Shown here piece by piece: positions 31,354-38,793 of a DNA stretch of 64,000 bases (position 1 is its first letter; each line of letters starts with the position of its first letter). The position numbers and the translations under genes were made by a program. The DNA is taken from NCBI GenBank assembly GCA_025062045.1, contig JANXAF010000002.1:70765-134764 (forward strand), read 5' to 3'. The notes beneath the pieces are model-generated. The model had not been told where the DNA came from. It ran no database searches and saw only the letters and a program-made list of their open reading frames with translations. This DNA is from Thermodesulfobacteriota bacterium (lineage in GTDB: Bacteria; Desulfobacterota; Syntrophorhabdia; Syntrophorhabdales; JANXAF01).

Positions 31354-32396
31354 AAATGCTCGATCTCACATCCAATAGTAACCCTTTTGGTCCTTCAAAG
31401 AGGGTGAGAAATGCATTGAGGAAGGCGATAAAAAAAATAAACAAAGATTCGGGCAGGGAGAAAGATCTGCTGATTAAATACATGGCCATGAAATGCGGGG
31501 TGGAAGTAAAAAGGATCGTTTTTTTTTCGAGTCTGCCTTTATTTCTTAAGGCTTTTTTTTCAGAATATTCGGTTAGATCTGTCGGTCTTGTGGCACCTGT
31601 TTCTAAAAGGCTGAAAAATATACTTGAGCGTGTTATAGCCTCGAGCAAAAAAGAGATTTTAGTAAAAGCAGGTTCATCTTTGGATGACTTTTCTTCGGGA
31701 GAGCCGATCGATCTCCTCTTTTTGATTTATCCGCACGACGTAGTTGGAGCAAAGACTTCTTTGCTGTCGCGGAAGCTTTTAGATTGGGCACTATCAGAAG
31801 GTGTCAAAATCATAATAGATGAAACCTTTTTGGAATTTTTGGAAAGCCAGGAGATCCGGAGGGAGTATAAACTGGGAGAGGTAACGCTGGTAAAGAGTTT
31901 TTCTGAATTCTACGGACTTTCTGGTCTCGATCTTTTCTGCGTATGTGGCGGTGAAGAGATCGTAGAAAGACTAAGGCCACATCTTGAAGTTGCGGACGCT
32001 TCCATCCTTGCTTACTGTGCGGTAAGAACTGCGCTTAAGGACAAAAAGTTCAGAGATAGAACTCTCTCATTATTAAGGGAGGAAAAGAAATACGTAATCG
32101 ATAAGTCAAAGAAGGCAAAGACGCTCATTGTGGAAGATACTGGAAGTCATATTTTGCTCATAAAAAGCCCACACTTTGCGAAAATAGATGAGATTTTAAG
32201 AAGGAAGGGAATCCTCGTGGACACCTATCTAGATCAGGAGAACGTTTCGTACATACGGTTTCCTTTAAAGAAAAGGAGAACGAATGCTCTATTTATAAAA
32301 ACGCTTCTCGCTATTGTGGAACCTTTTGAAAAACTACCAAAGAAAGACTCAGAGCCAGTAAGAGTCGACCCTTCCGCCACCCATTTCGTGCCTTAG
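31350..32396 (+). CDS. Class I aminotransferase-like protein lacking the catalytic lysine
   Basis: A 348-aa protein of the HisC/CobD-like fold. The N-terminal SNSNPFGPS, the PLP-ring Asp region IIDETFLEF and the block SFSEFYGLSGLDLF align with the family. In that last block active members have SxxK (SFTKFYGLPGLR-like); here residue 186 is Glu (GAA) instead of Lys, and the following Arg of GLR is Asp. It therefore should not form the usual Schiff base and may be a pseudo-enzyme or use PLP differently. The reading frame is intact. Its 3' end overlaps the converging 550-aa gene by 48 bp. Confidence 0.7.
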   Translation: MKMLDLTSNSNPFGPSKRVRNALRKAIKKINKDSGREKDLLIKYMAMKCGVEVKRIVFFSSLPLFLKAFFSEYSVRSVGLVAPVSKRLKNILERVIASSKKEILVKAGSSLDDFSSGEPIDLLFLIYPHDVVGAKTSLLSRKLLDWALSEGVKIIIDETFLEFLESQEIRREYKLGEVTLVKSFSEFYGLSGLDLFCVCGGEEIVERLRPHLEVADASILAYCAVRTALKDKKFRDRTLSLLREEKKYVIDKSKKAKTLIVEDTGSHILLIKSPHFAKIDEILRRKGILVDTYLDQENVSYIRFPLKKRRTNALFIKTLLAIVEPFEKLPKKDSEPVRVDPSATHFVP

Positions 32397-34001
32397 TACC
32401 CATGCGGTAAGCTTCCCAGGATCTATAGGTGTTTTTCCTTGAGTCTTCGGTTTAGGAAACGAAAGGATTTGGCTCTTTGTAAAAGTCTCTATTCTTTTCT
32501 GCCACCTTTCCATATTCTTATCCCGTAGATCTATCCACTCTTTTTCCGCGAACCGCTCTACGTTTTCCTCGTTTATCGTCCAAGGCTTTTGCTCCCAAGC
32601 CTTATCGGGTATTTGCCTTTTAGCGAAAAGTAATTTTTTGCCGTCTGGAAGAAGAATAGGTATCCCGATCGAAAGGGCCTCCTTCCTCAAAGGATTATCC
32701 TTTTGCAGAATGAAGGACTCAGCCGTGCGTGATAGTTCAGATGGGCTCAATTGAATCACATCCTCCTCGTAAGTAAAGCATATTTTAAGGATGGAAGCCT
32801 CAAATATGAGCTTGGAAACTTTTGGCCCTAAAAGGCCGTAAGAGAAACCGGCGCCTCCGTAACTTTCGATTTCTGCCAAAGCTACATCTCTTAAGATTCC
32901 TGCCCTGTATGTTGAGCCAATGACCGAAGAGTTGATGCCGGATATTACGTCTTTTGCGTAGGGAACGCCCTCTATACAATCGAGTACAGCTTTTGCAACC
33001 TCTTCAGGGGTCACAAATTCCATAAGTCCTAGCTCTGTTATTGCTTTGAACTCGTAAGGAGAAAGATAGCCATTTTCGCCTGTGTCTATGTAAGTCCCCT
33101 CGATGAACTCGTTTTTTTCAAAATCTCGAAAGTCGAACCCTTCGAGGGTGAATGTGGTGTTATCTTCGAGGATAAAAGGCCTATCTAGTCGAGAATCGTA
33201 AGCTTTTATAGGTTTTCCCGACCTTATTATGGTTCCGGTTGCTATACCTTTCCAGGCTATCATGGTAGCCGGCTTAACTTCCTTTATTATGGGCAAGCCG
33301 GGAGTTCTACTCATTACAAAGAGGAGCATGGAGTGGGCACCGGCAAATGCCGATTTCATCATCAAAAGTTTAGAGGGCATCTCTTCTCCGTGGGTGAAAG
33401 GAATGTTTAGCCCCATACCACCTGTTCCTGTTGTTCCAACTTTTACGTAGATTTTTACGTTCGCTCTTTTTAGTGCTTCTTGGAGGATCTGTATGTGCCT
33501 TACAAGAAAAGGTAAACCTGATGCGAGAAGAATCTTTGAAAAGAGGGTCTCTTCCGAAAGACTGGCCTCTGGCGGCTTAAAAAAGGACTCGTAAAATGAA
33601 TAGATATCAGTATAGGCAAGAGCAGTTGCAGTGTTTATACAGTCGATCACTATCTCGGGACGATACTCAACGATAAAACTGAAAAGGGAAGAGGAGTTTA
33701 AAATGTCTTCTGTAAGATCGTCGAAACTGTCTTTTAGAATGATGGAAAGCTCCCTTTTACCAAGTTCTCCTGAAGGTATATCCTTTAAATCCTTCCGGAC
33801 AAATAGATTTCCCCAGAAAGGAACGATCTCACAGAGAGATCTATAAGAGGAGATTTTTTCAAGGAGTTCCTCCACCTCCTCTTTCCGCAAAGAAGAAACA
33901 AAGACCTTTTTGGGATTTTTTGCCAAGATCTGTTTTGTGAGTGCCATTCCCACTTCGCCGTACGCTCCGAGAATCATAACTGTTGAACCCGTGATTTCCA
34001 T
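32349..34001 (-). CDS. Large Rossmann-fold NAD(P)-dependent dehydrogenase-like protein
   Basis: A 550-aa protein whose N-terminus VMILGAYGEVGMALTKQIL is a nucleotide-binding beta-alpha-beta unit of the SDR/epimerase type. A later region has VKVGTTGTGGMGLNIPFTHGE, suggesting a catalytic loop, and the remainder (about 250-550) matches nothing I can name. No signal peptide. AGGGGGG stands 5 nt before the ATG. It is downstream of the DUF3108 gene in a minus-strand operon and converges on the aminotransferase-like gene. The reaction is unknown. Confidence 0.6.
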   Translation of the reverse strand: MEITGSTVMILGAYGEVGMALTKQILAKNPKKVFVSSLRKEEVEELLEKISSYRSLCEIVPFWGNLFVRKDLKDIPSGELGKRELSIILKDSFDDLTEDILNSSSLFSFIVEYRPEIVIDCINTATALAYTDIYSFYESFFKPPEASLSEETLFSKILLASGLPFLVRHIQILQEALKRANVKIYVKVGTTGTGGMGLNIPFTHGEEMPSKLLMMKSAFAGAHSMLLFVMSRTPGLPIIKEVKPATMIAWKGIATGTIIRSGKPIKAYDSRLDRPFILEDNTTFTLEGFDFRDFEKNEFIEGTYIDTGENGYLSPYEFKAITELGLMEFVTPEEVAKAVLDCIEGVPYAKDVISGINSSVIGSTYRAGILRDVALAEIESYGGAGFSYGLLGPKVSKLIFEASILKICFTYEEDVIQLSPSELSRTAESFILQKDNPLRKEALSIGIPILLPDGKKLLFAKRQIPDKAWEQKPWTINEENVERFAEKEWIDLRDKNMERWQKRIETFTKSQILSFPKPKTQGKTPIDPGKLTAWVLRHEMGGGRVDSYWL

Positions 34002-34042
34002 TTTTACCCCCCTAAAATTTTGGTGCCGTCATAGTGGTTTCT

Positions 34043-34816
34043 TCAGTTTGCTTTTACTCTTTTTATTAATCTTCCGCGAACATCTCCAAAAAGAAATACG
34101 TCCCGAATGAGCCCCTCTACCGGATAAAGGCCAGAAGAAAGCCACCCCTCCACGTAGCCAGATGAAGAATTGACAAGGTCTGGGTCGACCTTTATGAGAA
34201 CGTGGTAATCTTTTAGAGCCGATCGACCATTTTTTGGGCGAAGAACAGTAATTTCGTAGTTTGTAAATTCCTTCCGTCTAAGGATCGGAATAGAGTAATT
34301 TGAACCCTCCTTTATCTGACCATAGACACCGTAACGGAAGTTATAGGCTGCCGTAAGAAAATCGTTATGATCCGAGCTCTTTGGTACTTTGAGGTGATAT
34401 TCCCTAACTTCACTGCCATCCTTTATTCTCTTTATAAGCCACTCTCCCCTATTTTCGTCGAATGTACACATGAGCTGCCTTTTTCTTTTGCCCAAAGTGA
34501 CATTTTCCTCGTAATAGACCGTTTTTAACCTTCTGCCTCCATCGATTTCCTCCGCGATTGCGATATATTCGTCGGATCTTTCAATAGATGCGAAGGCTGC
34601 AAGGCTTTTCGTCCTGCCTTTTAGAGTTATGATGTATCTGCCTTTGGTCTGTGACCTAGAAAAGAAGATTGTGACTTCTGCAATCCCTTTGATAAACCAT
34701 AAGTCTATCTCATAGTGGAGCTCTTCTCCTACAAAAGTCTCCCCGATTGAACTCTGACCGAAAGCGAAAGAGACGAAAGTAAAAATTAAAAGGGAGATGA
34801 GTAAAAGACCTCTCAT
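34043..34816 (-). CDS. DUF3108 family exported protein
   Basis: A 257-aa protein with a signal peptide (LLLISLLIFTFVSFAFGQ) and the opening typical of DUF3108 proteins: GEELHYEIDLWFIKGIAEVTI, followed by repeated beta strands such as KSLAAFASIERSDEY. It is probably a periplasmic or outer-membrane-associated beta-rich protein; the family has no settled function. It overlaps the LigD-type phosphoesterase gene by 4 nt, an unexpected partner. Confidence 0.72.
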   Translation of the reverse strand: MRGLLLISLLIFTFVSFAFGQSSIGETFVGEELHYEIDLWFIKGIAEVTIFFSRSQTKGRYIITLKGRTKSLAAFASIERSDEYIAIAEEIDGGRRLKTVYYEENVTLGKRKRQLMCTFDENRGEWLIKRIKDGSEVREYHLKVPKSSDHNDFLTAAYNFRYGVYGQIKEGSNYSIPILRRKEFTNYEITVLRPKNGRSALKDYHVLIKVDPDLVNSSSGYVEGWLSSGLYPVEGLIRDVFLFGDVRGRLIKRVKAN

Positions 34817-35265
34817 AAATCGCGTGATTTAATCTCTTTTGCTTTCTCAGGGGACAAAAGAGGTTTGAGCTCAAAAGAGTAATCGGCGTATTCGTCCTTT
34901 TTCTTTATGAAGAGCCAATCGTTTTTTTTGTTTTTTAGCTTCGTCAGGACGAAGAGACCTTTCAGAATTCTTCCTTCCATCGACACTTCTAGGATCCCCT
35001 CATCTAAGCTTCCCTTTACTAGCTTATATATGCCTTTATCCCAAATGAGCACAGGTCCTGCACCATACGATCCTTCTGGAATTACGCCTTCAAAATCGGC
35101 ATATTCGATTGGGTGATCATCCACAAGAACGGCTAGTCTTTTGTCTTTGGGTGAAAGCGTGGGCCCTTTTGGAATGGCCCAAGATTTCAAAACCCCTTCC
35201 ATTTCTAGCCTTAAATCGTAGTGGAGTTTTCTTGCGTGGTGTTCATGGACTACAAAGATAGGCAC
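34813..35265 (-). CDS. Stand-alone LigD-type 3'-phosphoesterase domain protein
   Basis: A 150-aa protein equal to the phosphoesterase domain of bacterial ligase D, which removes 3'-phosphate or a 3'-ribonucleoside at DNA ends during end joining. The catalytic core is clear: EHHARKLHYDLRLEMEG, then SWAIPKGPT, VDDHPIEYADFEG and IPEGSYGAG. No ligase or polymerase domain is attached, and no ku or ligD gene is in the window. The start is GTG 35265, placed 6 nt after a TACTAT -10 box, so the mRNA is probably leaderless. Confidence 0.85.
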   Translation of the reverse strand: MPIFVVHEHHARKLHYDLRLEMEGVLKSWAIPKGPTLSPKDKRLAVLVDDHPIEYADFEGVIPEGSYGAGPVLIWDKGIYKLVKGSLDEGILEVSMEGRILKGLFVLTKLKNKKNDWLFIKKKDEYADYSFELKPLLSPEKAKEIKSRDL

Positions 35266-35271
35266 AAAAAC

Positions 35272-35300
35272 ATAGTACCACCATATTGGTCATTTGTAAA
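35272..35300 (-). promoter_or_regulatory. Promoter of the LigD-PE / DUF3108 / dehydrogenase operon
   Basis: Minus-strand TTTACA (35295-35300), 17-nt spacer, TACTAT (35272-35277), then 6 nt (GTTTTT) and the GTG start. +1 falls at the start codon. Confidence 0.6.
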
Positions 35301-35428
35301 CCTTAAAAGACAGGGTTCGACTAGCGCTGATCTAGGAAAGGAGCCTTGAGAGACCTTAAGTAGATTGGCAGCTTTTATGCAAAGTTTTAGAAAAATAAGA
35401 AAAGTCCTGCGATTTTTTTAGGTTAGTA

Positions 35429-37030
35429 CTAATCGCCCTTTTCCATTCTTAACTCCCAGCGATAGATTTCATCCTTTGCAGCCCTCGCGTCCGGTGCGTC
35501 AGGATAGAGTTCAAGGTAGATAGACATGTTTTTTATGGCTTGATTAAAATTTTTGACTTGGGCGTAATTTAGCGCCAAAGCCTTGTAAATTAAAGGAAAG
35601 AAAGGTTGAATTTTTAAAGCCCTCTTATACTCTTCTATCGCCTTCTCAAACTGACCATCCTGTGTGTACGTTTCTGCCCTAATGACCATTCTTCTTGCCT
35701 CTTCAGGAAGCGCAAACATGTGAGGGTGCTTTGCGATTAGATCTGCTATGTGATTCCTTACCATTTTTGCTTCCTTTTCATCCGCAAGTTGAAGGTAACT
35801 GGAATAATTCCTTATAGCTTCTCTTAGCTGACCCTTTGCCTCATTATCTTTTGCCGATTTGAGTATTGCCTCCTTGTAAGGTTTCCATAGAGCTTTAGCG
35901 AGCGCTATGTAGTTTTGGTAGAATACGCTTTTCGTTTCAAACAAGTCGTCTCCTACTTGGGAAAAAGCGTCTACTGCCTTATTCATATCCCCTGCTTTAG
36001 AGTAAACTATACCCTCTAGGAGTCGATCGAAACTATCCTTTTTTTGGGAAAGAACCTTTAATGCCTCATCGTAACGACCTTTTTCGATATGGGTAAAGAC
36101 TATAGCCCGCCTTGCCCATTCATTTTTAGGATCTAAGATGAAAGCCCGTTCTGCGTCCCTAAAAAAAGCCTGAGTTGCTCCGAGTTCCTTCTCGGCAAGG
36201 GCCCTTATGGCAAAAACGGCTGCCAATGGAGGATCCTTTTCGGAAGAGTGTCTTGTCCAGTAGGATACTTCAAGGACTATATCTTTTGGCTTATCCCATT
36301 TTTTCCTTTGCACAGTGAAAATAACGGTAGGTTCTTCGCGTCTTAGAGCTCTGAAAAGTTCTCTTAAGTCGGACAGGGTGACAGGTTGCCCGTTGATCTT
36401 GAGAATGCGATCGCCAACTTGAAGTCCAGCTTTTTGGGCAGGGGATGATTCCTTAATTTCTGCGATGACTAATGTACCATCCTCCTCTTTCATGTTGATC
36501 CCTATCAAGGATGTTTTTTGGGCAATGACTATCGTTGAGAGATTGGCCGCCTCATTAAACTTTCCGAGATTAAAATCGTGGAGGATTTCTATTAGCCGAT
36601 ACTCGGCCATAAAAAACTTGTCCATTTCGCTGACCCTGATTTTAAGCCTTTTTCTTATCTCTTCAGGGAATGACTCGAACTCCGACCCCAGATATAACTC
36701 TCTATTCCTTTTAAGGGCGGATTCATGCTGTCGTGACGGAAGGTAGTAGTGCCGTAAGACATTCCCAGAGGAAGAGAGTGTTAAGACGAATCCATCGGGG
36801 AAATAGGCTTTGTAAATTGCATCCCTCACCTTATATTCCTCGCAAGAAATAAGGGTGCATGGAAAATAGGCGATCGCCATATTTTCGGCTGGATCGAACT
36901 TCCACATAGCTGCTTCATTTGATACCATTTTTTCTGAAGGGCGTACCTGGCCCAAGGTTGCACCTGAAAGCGAAAGGAGAACGAGTGCAATGAGTGCTAT
37001 TTTTATGATGAAGCATCTAAGTGATGTCAT
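35429..37030 (-). CDS. Exported PDZ-TPR protein
   Basis: A 533-aa protein with an N-terminal signal peptide (IALIALVLLSLSGATLGQ). A PDZ domain lies at about 175-255 (IKESSPAQKAGLQVGDRILKINGQ). From about 270 to the end are tetratricopeptide-type helical repeats, including FEKAIEEYKRALKIQPFFPLIYKALALNYAQ split over two repeats. There is no protease domain, so it is likely a periplasmic adaptor or scaffold. It overlaps the coiled-coil gene upstream by 4 nt; the two are presumably partners. Function unknown. Confidence 0.75.
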   Translation of the reverse strand: MTSLRCFIIKIALIALVLLSLSGATLGQVRPSEKMVSNEAAMWKFDPAENMAIAYFPCTLISCEEYKVRDAIYKAYFPDGFVLTLSSSGNVLRHYYLPSRQHESALKRNRELYLGSEFESFPEEIRKRLKIRVSEMDKFFMAEYRLIEILHDFNLGKFNEAANLSTIVIAQKTSLIGINMKEEDGTLVIAEIKESSPAQKAGLQVGDRILKINGQPVTLSDLRELFRALRREEPTVIFTVQRKKWDKPKDIVLEVSYWTRHSSEKDPPLAAVFAIRALAEKELGATQAFFRDAERAFILDPKNEWARRAIVFTHIEKGRYDEALKVLSQKKDSFDRLLEGIVYSKAGDMNKAVDAFSQVGDDLFETKSVFYQNYIALAKALWKPYKEAILKSAKDNEAKGQLREAIRNYSSYLQLADEKEAKMVRNHIADLIAKHPHMFALPEEARRMVIRAETYTQDGQFEKAIEEYKRALKIQPFFPLIYKALALNYAQVKNFNQAIKNMSIYLELYPDAPDARAAKDEIYRWELRMEKGD

Positions 37031-38151
37031 CTCATTACCTCCGTGAATCTCATTTTTAACTCATTTAATTCCTTTTCTATAACCTCCTTTTGGCGGATGA
37101 GTTTTTGTTCATCGTCTAGTACTTTCTGATACTCGGCGTCTATTTCGTGCTTTAGCGCGATAGTCCTACGAAGAAGATCGTCTAACTCGTTCTTTTCGGT
37201 GGGCGTTTGGGCAGTCTTTTTTTGAAGCTCCATCCTTTTTATCTCCTCCTCAACTTCCTTTAGCCTTTTTTCCGATATTTCTCTTTTAATTTTTATCTCC
37301 TCCATCTTTGCGATAGTCTCTTGAAGGACATCGAATTTTGGTAACACCTCTTTAAAAAGCCTCGAGTTTTGGGCAAGCCTCCTACTCATCTCCACTGCTT
37401 TGCGACTATCCATAGCATTTATAAGTTCTTTAGGTGGTTTGTAATCGATATCTCTTGGAGAAATGGATGGGCCTTCAAAGGCAAAGGTTGCCCAAAAACG
37501 GGCCGCCTCTAAGTCTCCATTCGATAGGGCGGTCTCTGCCATCTTCGAAAAATAAACCGTGCGCAAAAGTTCTTCCTTGACACTGTCGGCCGAAGATTCT
37601 AGTTTCCCCCTCGGATGATCCCAGTCTATGGGTGATAAGGATGGTTGAGTTTTTACGGGACTGAGTGTAGTTCCCATTCCGACCTTTTGGAGAATGCTCT
37701 CTCCTGCCTTCTTTCTCTCCTCCAATTCTTTTTCAGCCCTCCTTTTAGCCTCTTGAAGATACCTCTCCCAGGCCTCCGTCGTTTGATTGGTCTCCTCTCC
37801 TTTTTTTATTTGCTCATCCGTTTTTTGGGGAAGGAAGAGGTAATTGAAATTAAAAAGGGCGCTAAAGAGAGGCTGCAAAACACTTTTAATCATTTGGAGC
37901 TGCATCTGTTGCTGAGGAGATCTGGGAGTTACGGAAGGTTTAACTTGAGGGGGCCTGCAGTAGATGCGGAATTCTTCGGGTGTGTACCAATTGCCATCAA
38001 ACGGACAATGAATCTTGGCTCGGGGAGTCGGAATGTTTTGAGCGAAACTCCAAAAGCTCGTGCCAGTTAAGAGGATTGCGATTACAATCATAACGGGCAT
38101 TTTTTTTCTTAAGGCAAATAATTGCTGGATTTCTTGTCCCATAAGTTTCAC
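37027..38151 (-). CDS. Exported coiled-coil protein of unknown function
   Basis: A 374-aa protein. A hydrophobic segment at about 17-37 (MPVMIVIAILLTGTSFWSFA) looks like a signal peptide or anchor, followed by a small region with two Cys (HCPFDGNWYTPEEFRIYC). The middle is Gln/Pro-rich. Residues from about 255 to the end form a long charged coiled coil (EIKIKREISEKRLKEVEEEI...). AAAGGGGTG precedes the ATG. It heads a two-gene operon with the PDZ-TPR protein from a near-consensus promoter. I recognise no family. Confidence 0.65.
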   Translation of the reverse strand: MKLMGQEIQQLFALRKKMPVMIVIAILLTGTSFWSFAQNIPTPRAKIHCPFDGNWYTPEEFRIYCRPPQVKPSVTPRSPQQQMQLQMIKSVLQPLFSALFNFNYLFLPQKTDEQIKKGEETNQTTEAWERYLQEAKRRAEKELEERKKAGESILQKVGMGTTLSPVKTQPSLSPIDWDHPRGKLESSADSVKEELLRTVYFSKMAETALSNGDLEAARFWATFAFEGPSISPRDIDYKPPKELINAMDSRKAVEMSRRLAQNSRLFKEVLPKFDVLQETIAKMEEIKIKREISEKRLKEVEEEIKRMELQKKTAQTPTEKNELDDLLRRTIALKHEIDAEYQKVLDDEQKLIRQKEVIEKELNELKMRFTEVMR

Positions 38152-38196
38152 CCCTTTGTTTTGATAAAAGCGGGACGGGTTCCATAGTTTGCTAAA

Positions 38197-38225
38197 ATTC
38201 TATGAAGTTAAAGTTTCCCTGTCAA
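38197..38225 (-). promoter_or_regulatory. Promoter of the coiled-coil / PDZ-TPR operon
   Basis: Minus-strand TTGACA (38220-38225), 17-nt spacer, TAGAAT (38197-38202). Unlike several others in this window, this transcript has a leader of about 40 nt with a Shine-Dalgarno. The rest of the 195-bp gap (38152-38346) shows no further feature. Confidence 0.7.
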
Positions 38226-38346
38226 TTTAAGCTAGTGCACCTCGGAAGTATACTTCTTTTGAGATTAGACCCAAGTGTATTCAGTGTTTTTGGTTCTGGC
38301 TAGTTATCTCTCGACAGTTATTCTTACTTGAAGAAGGAACGTCACT

Positions 38347-38418
38347 TGGAGGTGAGGGGGATCGAACCCCTGACTCCCTCGTTGCGAACGAGGTGCTCTC
38401 CCTCTGAGCTACACCCCC
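38347..38418 (-). tRNA. tRNA-Ala (anticodon CGC)
   Basis: The minus strand folds as GGGGGTG/CACCTCC acceptor with the G3:U70 pair that marks alanine tRNAs and discriminator A. The anticodon stem CCTCG/CGAGG carries loop TTCGCAA, anticodon CGC. The T arm is AGGGGTTCGATCCCCCT. CCA is not encoded. The first 10 nt overlap the end of the response-regulator gene; U8-A9-G10 are its stop codon. No separate promoter is evident. Confidence 0.95.
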
Positions 38419-38774
38419 TCGAACTTTAGAATTTTTTTTACCTTCTCTTTCAATTCGGATGTATCCGCCGATTTAACAACGTAGTCGTCGGATACCCAGC
38501 TTGCGAAGTCTTGTTTATACTCAGTGTAAGCGGAACAGAGTATAACGGGAAGATCTTTATTGATGCTCTTTATTTCATTTAGGGTTTTCATACCGTCCAT
38601 ACCTGGCATCCTGATATCGAGTATGACTAGATCGTAGGGCTCTTTTTTTATTTTTTCGATGGCTTCGAGACCGTCTTCTGCAAGTTCTACACTAAATCCT
38701 TCATCTTCCAGTTCCTCTCTGTAGAGAAGCCTTATGTGCTCCTCGTCATCCACAACGAGTATTTTGGGCTTCAA
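38409..38774 (-). CDS. Single-domain response regulator
   Basis: A 121-aa receiver domain with no output domain. The acidic pair is in VVDDEEHIR, the phospho-acceptor Asp in LVILDIRMPGMDG, the conserved Ser/Thr in ILCSAY. The last position, normally Lys, is in VVKSAD. It follows the GAF histidine kinase by 19 nt and is its likely partner. The final codons read through the acceptor of tRNA-Ala, ending at a TAG formed by tRNA bases 8-10. Confidence 0.9.
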   Translation of the reverse strand: MKPKILVVDDEEHIRLLYREELEDEGFSVELAEDGLEAIEKIKKEPYDLVILDIRMPGMDGMKTLNEIKSINKDLPVILCSAYTEYKQDFASWVSDDYVVKSADTSELKEKVKKILKFEGV

Positions 38775-38793
38775 TGTCCCTCAAACCTCAAGT

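Noticed and set aside
35266-35428. Small RNA or riboswitch in the 163-bp gap upstream of the LigD-PE gene
   Set aside because: Apart from the LigD-PE promoter, no stable conserved-looking hairpin series or known motif was recognised.
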